DNA of 64,000 nucleotides from Streptomyces bottropensis ATCC 25435 (GTDB lineage: Bacteria > Actinomycetota > Actinomycetes > Streptomycetales > Streptomycetaceae): assembly GCF_000383595.1 (NCBI RefSeq), contig NZ_KB911581.1:8887519-8951518 (forward strand), given 5' to 3'. Positions 43,329 through 51,359 of the stretch are shown one piece after another. Under the pieces are notes generated by a model, which made no database searches, was not told the DNA's origin, and saw only the letters and a list, made by a program, of their open reading frames with translations. The first letter of the stretch is position 1; each line of letters starts with the position of its first letter. The position numbers were made by a program, and so were the translations under genes.

Positions 43329-45989
43329 CTACCCGTTGGAGCCTCCGAAGAGTCCGCCCCCGTTCTGGTTGCCTCTCGTATCGTCCTCCGACTCGGTCGG
43401 TGTCGGCGTCACTCCGCCGTCGGCACCACCGACAGCCGTACCGCCCGTGTCCGTGCCGCCCGTGTCATCACAGGTGGGGTTGAACGGGTTGGTGCAGCTT
43501 TCGCTGGGCGTCGGTGACGGCTCGATCTCGCTCTCGGTCGGCGTCGGGCTCGGCTCGGGGATCTCCTCCTCCGACTCGGTCGGGGTCGGGGTCGGGGTCG
43601 GGTCCGGGTCCGGGTCGTCGTTCACGATCACACCGATCGGCTGGGGCTCCGGGAAGTTCTCGACCGGCTCGCCCTTGAGGGCGTCCTCCATGTAGTCGTG
43701 CCAGATCTCGGCCGGGAACGAGGCACCGTGGATCGTCTCCTGACCACCCGTGCCGTACATCTCCAGGAACGTCCGGTTCTTGTTGGACTCGTCGTCGTCC
43801 ATGCGGTACATGCTGATCGCAGTCGACAGCTGCGGGGTGTACCCGACGAACCAGGCCGACTTGTTGCCGTCCGTGGTACCGGTCTTGCCCGCCACCTCAC
43901 GGCCGGCCAGCTGGGCCGACGTACCGGTTCCCTCGTCGACGACGGTCTTGAGGACGTCGGTGACGTTGTCGGCGACATCCGCCGTGAAGGCCCGCTTGGG
44001 CTCGGCGATGTCGTCGTGGTCGAACATGGTCAGACCCTTGTGCTCCACGGTCTTCACGGAGAACGGGTCGTTCTGCTTGCCGCTGGCGGCGAAGGTCGCG
44101 TAGGAGCCCGCCATACGGATCGCACTGGGATCGGAGATGCCGATCGAGAAGGACGGGAAGCTGGTGCCGGTGAGGCTGCCCTCCTTGAGGCCTGCCGCAA
44201 CGGCGGCCTCCTTCACCCGATCCAGACCGACATCCATGCCCAGTTGCACGAAGGCCGAGTTCGCGGAGACCCTCATCGCCTCACGGAGGTCGATCTGGTA
44301 CTTCGGCGCACTGCCATACGACGCGTCATCGTCGTTGGCCTGCAGCCACTCCTCACCCTTCTCGTTGGTCCAGACCTGACCGTCGTAGTCCTTGATCTTG
44401 AGGTTGTTCTTGCCGCTGTACAGGCTCTTCGGCGAGACGACGGTGCGCTCGTCCTGCGCCTGGTCCCCGTCGAGGTCGGGATCGCGCTTGCCCCAGGTCA
44501 TGGCTGCCGCGAGCACGTACGTCTTGAACGTCGAACCGACCTGCGCACCGGTGACGTCGGCGTTGTTGGTGAAGTGCTTGGTGGCGTCCTCACCACCGTA
44601 GATCGCCTCGATAGCACCCGACTTCGGATTCACGGACGCGCCGCCGAACTGCACATGGGTGTCGGTCTTCGGGCGCTGGCCGGGCTTGATGTTCTCCTTG
44701 CGGACCTTCACCACGGCCTTCTCGAGTTCCTTGACCTTCTTCTTGTCGAAAGTCGTGTGGATCTCGTAGCCGCCCTGCTCCAGCTGCTTCTGGGTGATGT
44801 CCGTGTTGTTGAGGATGTATCCCTTGGCGGTGTCGACGAGGTAGCCGATCTGACCGCCCAGCTGCGCGTTGGACCGAGGACTCTGAATCTTGGGGAAGTC
44901 GGGGTACTTGGCCAGCTCGGCCGCGGGCAGGTGCTTGTCCTTGACCATTTCGGTGAGGATCCAGCGCCAGCGGTCTGTGGCCCGCTTGCGGTTGTTCTCC
45001 GGTGAGGCCTCCGGGTCGATCGACGGCGCGCCGGCCGGGTCGTAGTACGTCGCACCCTTGAGGACAGCGGCCAGGAAGGCGCACTGGCTCGGGTCGAGCT
45101 TCGCGGCGTCCTTGCCGAAGTACGTGCGGGCGGCCGCCTGGATGCCGTACGCACCGCGGCCGTAGTACGCGGTGTTCAGATACCCCGACATGATCTCTTC
45201 CTTCTCGACCGAGGTTCCCACCTTGACCGAGATGAAGAGTTCCTTGACCTTCCGCGACAGGGTCTGCGACTGGTCGTCGAGCATGGCGTTCTTCACGTAC
45301 TGCTGGGTGATGGTCGAGCCACCCTGCGTCTGGCCACCCTTGGCCATGTTGACGACGGCTCGCGCGATACCCATGGGGTCGACGCCGCTGTCGTTCTCGA
45401 ACGTCTTGTTCTCGGCAGAGATGACGGCGTAGCGCATGGCCTTGGGGATCTTCTCGTACGCGATGATCTGGCGGTTGACCTCGCCACCCGTCGCGACCAT
45501 CTGCGAGCCATCCGACCAGTAGTAGACGTTGTTCTGCGCCGTCGCGGCCTCGGCCGGGTTGGGCACGGCCACGACCGCGTATCCGATGCCGGCCGCCGCC
45601 ACCAGGCTCCCGACGAAGCCGATGAACAGCCCCGTCGCCTGGCGCCACGACGGCACCCAGCGCATCGCCCCGTACCTGCCGGCACGCGGGTAGTCGATGA
45701 AGCGCTTCTTCCCGGGCGGAGCCGCGCGCCCACGGCCGCGGCTCGGAGGCTCGGGGGCTCTGCGACGGCTTCCGCCGACGCCGGTGTCGGCGTTTCTCAC
45801 CGACCCCCGACGCGTGGCGGCACGGCCCTCGTACGAGGTCTCCTCACCTCCCGAGCCATAGGTCTCGGATAGTGACCCGGTGGCGCCCCGCGGTGCCGCG
45901 CGGCGGCCGGAGGACGCCGACTGGCCGCGTCGGGCCGCGGCACGTCCGCCGCCCTGCGGCTGCGGCGGTTTGCGACGGTGCTCGCTCAT
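43329..45989 (-). CDS. bifunctional class A penicillin-binding protein
   Basis: 886 residues. A basic, Arg/Gly-rich cytoplasmic tail of about 115 residues precedes one membrane helix. The glycosyltransferase-51 domain has SAENKTFENDSGVDPMGI near 190 and QGGSTITQQYVKN near 235. The transpeptidase has STFK near 483, SAN near 575 and KTG near 701. The end is a long disordered tail with repeats of PTPTESE and Gly. It polymerises and cross-links peptidoglycan. ATG at 45989 has GAGGAG upstream. Equivalent by position to ponA1 of mycobacteria. Confidence 0.95.
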   Translation of the reverse strand: MSEHRRKPPQPQGGGRAAARRGQSASSGRRAAPRGATGSLSETYGSGGEETSYEGRAATRRGSVRNADTGVGGSRRRAPEPPSRGRGRAAPPGKKRFIDYPRAGRYGAMRWVPSWRQATGLFIGFVGSLVAAAGIGYAVVAVPNPAEAATAQNNVYYWSDGSQMVATGGEVNRQIIAYEKIPKAMRYAVISAENKTFENDSGVDPMGIARAVVNMAKGGQTQGGSTITQQYVKNAMLDDQSQTLSRKVKELFISVKVGTSVEKEEIMSGYLNTAYYGRGAYGIQAAARTYFGKDAAKLDPSQCAFLAAVLKGATYYDPAGAPSIDPEASPENNRKRATDRWRWILTEMVKDKHLPAAELAKYPDFPKIQSPRSNAQLGGQIGYLVDTAKGYILNNTDITQKQLEQGGYEIHTTFDKKKVKELEKAVVKVRKENIKPGQRPKTDTHVQFGGASVNPKSGAIEAIYGGEDATKHFTNNADVTGAQVGSTFKTYVLAAAMTWGKRDPDLDGDQAQDERTVVSPKSLYSGKNNLKIKDYDGQVWTNEKGEEWLQANDDDASYGSAPKYQIDLREAMRVSANSAFVQLGMDVGLDRVKEAAVAAGLKEGSLTGTSFPSFSIGISDPSAIRMAGSYATFAASGKQNDPFSVKTVEHKGLTMFDHDDIAEPKRAFTADVADNVTDVLKTVVDEGTGTSAQLAGREVAGKTGTTDGNKSAWFVGYTPQLSTAISMYRMDDDESNKNRTFLEMYGTGGQETIHGASFPAEIWHDYMEDALKGEPVENFPEPQPIGVIVNDDPDPDPTPTPTPTESEEEIPEPSPTPTESEIEPSPTPSESCTNPFNPTCDDTGGTDTGGTAVGGADGGVTPTPTESEDDTRGNQNGGGLFGGSNG

Positions 45990-46259
45990 CGAACGACTAC
46001 TCCTCGGGCAGGCGCACCCGTGCGCGCCTGGAAACGGCGACTGGTTTCCGGTCCCCCCGAAGTACGGATGCGGTCGTGCTGGCATTCATCCGTACCGCAC
46101 TCAGGACGGCGACGTGCTCAAACGTCACTCGGCTCCCAGTGGTGTGCATGCCGCACAGACTACGCACCACCAAAACCCATTGAGCACCGAACTTCACCCC
46201 AAATCAGGCAACTTGCTTCCTGCCCATCGGTGATGTGACCCCGTTCACCGGATCCTCAC

Positions 46260-46288
46260 TTGTCGCATCCGTAGGGGCGTTCTATCGT
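46260..46288 (+). promoter_or_regulatory. padR promoter
   Basis: TTGTCG (46260-46265) and TATCGT (46283-46288) with 17 bases between. The operator at 46293-46311 covers the expected start of transcription. Confidence 0.55.
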
Positions 46289-46292
46289 CTGG

Positions 46293-46311
46293 ATGTATCG
46301 AGTCGATACAT
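46293..46311. promoter_or_regulatory. PadR-type operator
   Basis: ATGTATCGA-G-TCGATACAT is a perfect 19-base palindrome with the ATGT...ACAT ends typical of PadR operators, about 50 bases before the padR start. Confidence 0.8.
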
Positions 46312-46362
46312 CAGCTCGGCATAAGACGTGTCGACGGGGTCATCGAGAGAGGGGAGGCGACG

Positions 46363-47043
46363 ATGAGCCGGCGCTCCGGGATACTCGAGTTCGCCGTCCT
46401 CGGCCTGCTCCGCGAGGCCCCGATGCACGGTTACGAGCTGCGCAAACGACTCAACACGTCGTTGGGTGTGTTCCGTGCGTTCAGCTACGGGACGCTCTAC
46501 CCCTGCCTCAAGACGCTGGTCGCGAGCGGCTGGTTGATCGAGGAGCCGGGTGGTACTCCGGAGGATCCTGCCGCCGTCCCGCTCACGGGCCGCCGCGCCA
46601 AGATCGTCTACCGGTTGACGGCGGAAGGTAAGGAGCACTTCGAGGAGCTGCTCTCGCAGACGGGTCCCGATGCCTACGAGGACGAGCACTTCGCTGCTCG
46701 GTTCGCGTTCTTCGGCCAGACCTCCCGTGATGTGCGTATGCGCGTCCTGGAGGGCCGTCGCAGCCGTTTGGAGGAACGGCTGGAGAAGATGCGGGCCTCA
46801 CTGGCGCGCACTCGAGAGCGCCTCGACGACTACACGCTCGAGCTCCAGCGCCACGGGATGGAGTCCGTGGAGCGCGAAGTGCGCTGGCTGAACGAGCTCA
46901 TCGAGAGCGAGCGGGCAGGCCGGGACCTGAAAGGTCCCGGCCACGCAGAGCCCGCTCGCGACACCACAGAGGGAGCGTCGGGCGCCCTGCCCCGGCCCGG
47001 GGATCTCCCCGGGCCGGATGCGCCCGGCGACACCACCACGTGA
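46363..47043 (+). CDS. PadR family transcriptional regulator
   Basis: 226 residues. Winged helix at 5-100 (ILEFAVLGLLREAPMHGYELRKRL, FSYGTLYPCLKTLVASGWL), then a coiled-coil dimer domain, then a disordered 40-residue tail. The ATG has GGGGAGG upstream. It is followed by ino1 after 44 bases, as in mycobacteria, and a perfect palindrome upstream suggests autoregulation and control of ino1. Confidence 0.93.
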   Translation: MSRRSGILEFAVLGLLREAPMHGYELRKRLNTSLGVFRAFSYGTLYPCLKTLVASGWLIEEPGGTPEDPAAVPLTGRRAKIVYRLTAEGKEHFEELLSQTGPDAYEDEHFAARFAFFGQTSRDVRMRVLEGRRSRLEERLEKMRASLARTRERLDDYTLELQRHGMESVEREVRWLNELIESERAGRDLKGPGHAEPARDTTEGASGALPRPGDLPGPDAPGDTTT

Positions 47044-47087
47044 GGTCCCTGCCAGGACCTCACTCGTACACACAGGGAGCAGCCGGA

Positions 47088-48170
47088 ATGGGTTCGGTTC
47101 GCGTAGCCGTCGTAGGTGTGGGCAACTGCGCCGCGTCGCTGGTGCAGGGAGTCGAGTACTACAAGGACGCCGACCCGGCGTCGAGGGTCCCGGGCCTCAT
47201 GCACGTCCAGTTCGGCGACTACCACGTCCGCGACGTGGAGTTCGTCGCCGCCTTCGATGTCGACGCCAAAAAGGTCGGTCTCGACCTCGCGGACGCCATC
47301 GGTGCCTCCGAGAACAACACCATCAAGATCTGTGACGTGCCCGCCACCGGTGTGACCGTGCAGCGCGGCCACACCCTCGACGGTCTCGGCAAGTACTACC
47401 GCGAGACCATCGAGGAGTCCGCCGAGGCCCCGGTCGACGTGGTCCAGGTGCTCAAGGACAAGCAGGTCGACGTTCTCGTCTGCTACCTGCCCGTCGGGTC
47501 CGAGGCTGCGGCGAAGTTCTACGCCCAGTGCGCCCTCGACGCCAAGGTCGCCTTCGTCAACGCCCTTCCGGTCTTCATCGCCGGTACCAAGGAGTGGGCG
47601 GACAAGTTCGTCGAGGCGGGCGTCCCGATCGTCGGTGACGACATCAAGTCGCAGGTGGGTGCCACCATCACACACCGCGTCATGGCGAAGCTGTTCGAGG
47701 ACCGGGGTGTCGTCCTGGACCGCACGATGCAGCTGAACGTCGGCGGCAACATGGACTTCAAGAACATGCTCGAGCGTGAGCGTCTGGAGTCCAAGAAGAT
47801 CAGCAAGACCCAGGCCGTCACCTCGCAGATCCCCGACCGGGATCTCGGCGAGAAGAACGTCCACATCGGTCCGTCCGACTACGTGGCCTGGCTCGACGAC
47901 CGCAAGTGGGCGTACGTCCGCCTGGAGGGCCGCGCGTTCGGTGACGTCCCGCTGAACCTGGAGTACAAGCTCGAGGTCTGGGACTCCCCGAACTCCGCCG
48001 GCGTCATCATCGACGCGCTGCGGGCCGCGAAGATCGCCAAGGACCGCGGCATCGGCGGCCCGATCCTGTCGGCGTCCTCGTACTTCATGAAGTCCCCGCC
48101 GGTGCAGTACTTCGACGACGAGGCCCGTGAGAACGTCGAGAAGTTCATCAAGGGCGAGGTCGAACGCTGA
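47088..48170 (+). CDS. ino1: inositol-3-phosphate synthase
   Basis: 360 residues, the short actinobacterial/archaeal form. NAD-binding VAVVGVGNCAASLVQG at the start; core motifs FNALPVFIAG-like segment VNALPVFIAGTKEW and SQVGATITHRVM, and the C-terminal GDVPLNLEYKLEVWDSPNSAG. Converts glucose-6-phosphate to inositol-3-phosphate, the first step to phosphatidylinositol and mycothiol. Follows padR and ends at a hairpin terminator. Confidence 0.96.
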   Translation: MGSVRVAVVGVGNCAASLVQGVEYYKDADPASRVPGLMHVQFGDYHVRDVEFVAAFDVDAKKVGLDLADAIGASENNTIKICDVPATGVTVQRGHTLDGLGKYYRETIEESAEAPVDVVQVLKDKQVDVLVCYLPVGSEAAAKFYAQCALDAKVAFVNALPVFIAGTKEWADKFVEAGVPIVGDDIKSQVGATITHRVMAKLFEDRGVVLDRTMQLNVGGNMDFKNMLERERLESKKISKTQAVTSQIPDRDLGEKNVHIGPSDYVAWLDDRKWAYVRLEGRAFGDVPLNLEYKLEVWDSPNSAGVIIDALRAAKIAKDRGIGGPILSASSYFMKSPPVQYFDDEARENVEKFIKGEVER

Positions 48171-48193
48171 CCAGGCGTTCGTAATGGGCTGTT

Positions 48194-48226
48194 GAGGGTC
48201 TCCGGGTCATGCACCCGGGGACCCTC
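48194..48226 (+). terminator. hairpin terminator after ino1
   Basis: Fourteen-base arms 48194-48207 and 48213-48226, complete if one G-U is allowed, 24 bases after the ino1 stop. Confidence 0.8.
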
Positions 48227-48247
48227 CCCATATGTGAGGCTGGGCCC

Positions 48248-49582
48248 ATGTCCGTCGTGCGCGACCTGCGCGTCCTGCTCCGTCTTCGGGACTTCCGGCG
48301 TCTGCTGGCCGTACGTCTGCTGTCCCAGGGCGCCGACGGTGTCTTCCAGGTCGCGCTCGCCACGTACGTCGTGTTCTCCCCCGAGAAGCAGACGTCAGCG
48401 GCGGCCATCGCCTCCGCCATGGCGGTCCTGCTCCTTCCGTACTCCCTCGTCGGCCCCTTCGCGGGCGTCCTGCTGGATCGCTGGCGACGACGTCAAGTGT
48501 TGCTGTACGGAAACCTGCTGCGTGCCCTGCTGGCGTCCGTGACAGCCGTCCTGATCCTGAGTCACGTACCCGACCGGCTCTTCTACGTCTCCGCTCTGTG
48601 CGTCACCGCGGTCAACCGTTTCGTGCTGGCGGGGCTGTCCGCCGCATTGCCCCGGGTGGTGGACGCCGACCGCCTGGTGGTCGCCAACTCGCTCTCCCCG
48701 ACGGCCGGAACGCTGGCCGCGACCGCCGGCGGCGGACTCGCCTTCGTCGTTCGACTGGTGGGCTTCGACTCGGACGCTGCGGTGGTGCTTCTCGGCTCGA
48801 TCATGTACCTGTGCGCGGCCCTCGCTTCACTGAGGATCGCCCGCGACCTGCTCGGCCCGGATCCGGAGTTTCTTCCCCCCCGACTGGGTGCGGCGCTCGT
48901 CGGGACCGCGCGGGGTCTGACAGCAGGCGTGCGACATCTTGCCGAGCCGGGGCGACGGTCTGCTGCCTGGGCGTTGGCGTCGATGACGCTGATGCGGTTC
49001 TGCTACGGAGCCCTGACAGTCATGGTGCTCATGCTGTGCCGGTATGCCTGGCCCTCGAACAGTTCCGGGGCCTACGGCTCCGAGGAAGGCCTGGCCCTTC
49101 TGGGTCTCGCCGTGGGGATCTCAGGAGCAGGTTTCTTCACCGCAGCGGTGATCACTCCTTGGGCGGCCGGGCGGTGGGGTCCGGACCGCTGGATCGTCGT
49201 CTGCGCCGCTACGGCCGCCCTTTTGGGCCCGCCGCTGAGTCTGCCCTTCACGGAAGCGCCCATGTTGGCCGCGGCGTTCGTCCTGGGTCTGGTCACCCAG
49301 GGGGCGAAGATCTCCACGGACACGATCATCCAGTCCTCCGTCGACGACGGCTACCGAGGCCGCATCTTCTCCGTCTACGACGTCCTGTTCAATGTTGCCT
49401 TTGTCGGCGCCGCCGCAGTGGCCGCCCTCATGCTCGCTCCGGACGGCCGCTCGGCCGCCCTGGTGAGCACCGTGGCCGTGACCTACGGAGCCATCGCTGT
49501 CGTCATGGCCCGCTTCGGGATGGCAGGACAGCGCCGGGGCGGCAGCGCCGATGTTTCACGTGAAACATCGCTCCCTCAGTGA
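48248..49582 (+). CDS. MFS transporter whose 3' end contains a parS site
   Basis: 444 residues with about eleven membrane segments and the major-facilitator loop DRWRRRQVLLYGN after TM2. Closest in pattern to the MFS group with GAKISTDTIIQSSVDDGYRGRIFS, typical of macrolide-type efflux proteins; substrate unknown. The last residues, DVSRETSLPQ, are written by a parS site. ATG at 48248 has no ribosome site. It converges on pcnA. Confidence 0.87.
   Translation: MSVVRDLRVLLRLRDFRRLLAVRLLSQGADGVFQVALATYVVFSPEKQTSAAAIASAMAVLLLPYSLVGPFAGVLLDRWRRRQVLLYGNLLRALLASVTAVLILSHVPDRLFYVSALCVTAVNRFVLAGLSAALPRVVDADRLVVANSLSPTAGTLAATAGGGLAFVVRLVGFDSDAAVVLLGSIMYLCAALASLRIARDLLGPDPEFLPPRLGAALVGTARGLTAGVRHLAEPGRRSAAWALASMTLMRFCYGALTVMVLMLCRYAWPSNSSGAYGSEEGLALLGLAVGISGAGFFTAAVITPWAAGRWGPDRWIVVCAATAALLGPPLSLPFTEAPMLAAAFVLGLVTQGAKISTDTIIQSSVDDGYRGRIFSVYDVLFNVAFVGAAAVAALMLAPDGRSAALVSTVAVTYGAIAVVMARFGMAGQRRGGSADVSRETSLPQ
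49553..49566. other. parS: parS site 12, exact, inside the MFS gene
   Basis: Exact 14-mer, read in frame as Val-Ser-Arg-Glu-Thr six residues before the MFS stop. Confidence 0.95.
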
Positions 49583-49610
49583 CTGCAGCCCTGTCGATGC
49601 GGAGACGTAG

Positions 49611-49652
49611 CGACGCGGTGCGATGTTTCACGTGAAACATCGCACCGCGTCG
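49611..49652. terminator. 42-base perfect palindrome with parS at its centre
   Basis: The sequence equals its own reverse complement over 42 bases (49611-49652), 28 bases after the MFS stop and 28 before the pcnA stop. The centre is parS site 13. It is likely a bidirectional terminator. Confidence 0.75.
49625..49638. other. parS: parS site 13, exact
   Basis: Exact 14-mer forming the core of the 42-base palindrome. Confidence 0.95.
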
Positions 49653-49680
49653 TCCGCCACAGGAGGCGAACTGTCTGTCG

Positions 49681-51129
49681 TCAGGAAACCCGTGGCGACT
49701 GGGCCCACCACTCCTTGAGCGCAGCCACGGCGTCATCGTGCGGCAGCGGCCCGTTCTCCAGACGCAGCTCCAGCAGGAACTTGTAGGCCTGCCCGATCGC
49801 CGGTCCGGGTCCGACGCCCAAAATCTCCATGATCTGGTTACCGTCCAGGTCCGGACGGATGGCATCCAGCTCCTCCTGCTCCTGAAGCTGGGCGATGCGG
49901 TCCTCCAGGCCGTCGTACGCGCGCGACAGGGCGTTCGCCTTGCGCTTGTTCCGTGTCGTGCAGTCGGAGCGCGTCAGCTTGTGGAGCCGGTCCAGAAGCG
50001 GGCCGGCGTCACGCACGTAGCGGCGGACGGCGGAGTCCGTCCATTCGCCCATGCCGTAGCCGTGGAAGCGCAGGTGCAGTTCGACCAGGCGCGAGACATC
50101 CCTGACGAGTTCGTTCGAGTACTTGAGGGCAGCCATGCGCTTCTTGGTCATCTTGGCGCCCACCACCTCATGATGGTGGAAGGAGACCCTGCCGTCCTTC
50201 TCGAACCGACGAGTGCGGGGCTTGCCGATGTCGTGCAGCAGAGCGGCAAGCCTCAGGGTGAGGTCCGGTCCGGTGTCCTCCAGCGCGATCGCCTGCTCAA
50301 GGACGATCAGCGTGTGGTCGTAGACATCCTTGTGCCGGTGATGCTCGTCGCGCTCCAGTCGCAGCGCCGGAAGCTCGGGCAGGACATGCTCGGCGAGGCC
50401 GGTCTCGACCAGCAGGCTCAGGCCCTCGCGGGGGTGAGCGGACAGGAGCAGCTTGTTCAGCTCGTCCCGTACCCGCTCCGCCGAGACGATATCGATACGG
50501 CCGGCCATGTCGGTCATCGCCGAAACGACCTCGGGGGCCACCTCGAAGTCCAGCTGAGCAGCGAAACGCGCGGCCCGCATCATGCGCAGTGGGTCGTCGG
50601 AGAAGGAATCCTCAGGGGTACCGGGGGTACGCAGCACGCGCGCCGAGAGGTCTTCGAGCCCGCCATGAGGGTCGATGAACTCCTTCTCGGGAAGGGCCAC
50701 CGCCATCGCGTTCACGGTGAAGTCCCGGCGTACGAGGTCATCCTCGATCGAGTCGCCGTACGACACCTCTGGCTTCCGCGAGGTCCGGTCGTACGCCTCG
50801 GAGCGGTAGGTGGTGACCTCGATCTGGTAGCCGTCCTTCTGCGCCCCCACCGTGCCGAAGGCGATCCCGACCTCCCAGAGGGCGTCCGCCCAGGGGCGGA
50901 CGATCTTCACTACGTCATCGGGGCGAGCGTCCGTCGTGAAGTCCAGGTCGTTCCCGAGGCGGCCGAGCAGCGCGTCCCTGACCGAGCCACCGACCAGGGC
51001 GAGCGAGAACCCTGCCTCCTGGAAACGGCGTGCGAGGTCGTCGGCGACAGGGGACACCCGCAGCAGTTCACTCACCGCGCGGCGCTGCACCTGGCTCAGG
51101 GCACTGTTGTCTTCGTTGGCGTTCGGCAC
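49681..51129 (-). CDS. pcnA: CCA tRNA nucleotidyltransferase
   Basis: 482 residues. Nucleotidyltransferase signature LVGGSVRDALLGRLGNDLDF with the metal Asp pair near residue 55, then the RNA-binding core RRDFTVNAMAV and DPLRMMRAARFAA, then an HD domain with LLHDIGKPRT near 300. It adds or repairs the CCA end of tRNAs. GTG at 51129 is preceded eight bases away by TACCCT (51143-51138, minus strand) with no ribosome site, so probably leaderless. Divergent from the DUF6049 gene. Confidence 0.93.
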   Translation of the reverse strand: MPNANEDNSALSQVQRRAVSELLRVSPVADDLARRFQEAGFSLALVGGSVRDALLGRLGNDLDFTTDARPDDVVKIVRPWADALWEVGIAFGTVGAQKDGYQIEVTTYRSEAYDRTSRKPEVSYGDSIEDDLVRRDFTVNAMAVALPEKEFIDPHGGLEDLSARVLRTPGTPEDSFSDDPLRMMRAARFAAQLDFEVAPEVVSAMTDMAGRIDIVSAERVRDELNKLLLSAHPREGLSLLVETGLAEHVLPELPALRLERDEHHRHKDVYDHTLIVLEQAIALEDTGPDLTLRLAALLHDIGKPRTRRFEKDGRVSFHHHEVVGAKMTKKRMAALKYSNELVRDVSRLVELHLRFHGYGMGEWTDSAVRRYVRDAGPLLDRLHKLTRSDCTTRNKRKANALSRAYDGLEDRIAQLQEQEELDAIRPDLDGNQIMEILGVGPGPAIGQAYKFLLELRLENGPLPHDDAVAALKEWWAQSPRVS

Positions 51130-51137
51130 AACAGAAA

Positions 51138-51143
51138 AGGGTA
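51138..51143 (-). promoter_or_regulatory. candidate -10 of leaderless pcnA transcript
   Basis: TACCCT on the minus strand, eight bases before the GTG start. No clear -35. Confidence 0.35.
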
Positions 51144-51359
51144 CGGGGCACCGGTGGCCCCAGTCGCCTTCATTGAACGTGCATGGGCTTCGTGCAGGAG
51201 TATCCCTGACGGACCGTAGCGATACGTGCACATACAGGGACAGGCCGACCTCGCCGCCGATCTTGTGGAGCGGACCGCGGCACTTCCCCTCAGCGCACAT
51301 CGTTACCATGCGTGGACGCACATTTCGACGACCACTGACGACGAGGGACGGGCGAGCGC

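Larger units (their letters stand above)
45990..46362. other. 373-base divergent region between the PBP and padR genes
   Basis: No gene is visible. It holds the padR promoter and operator at 46260-46311 and presumably the PBP promoter nearer 46000. Confidence 0.65.
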
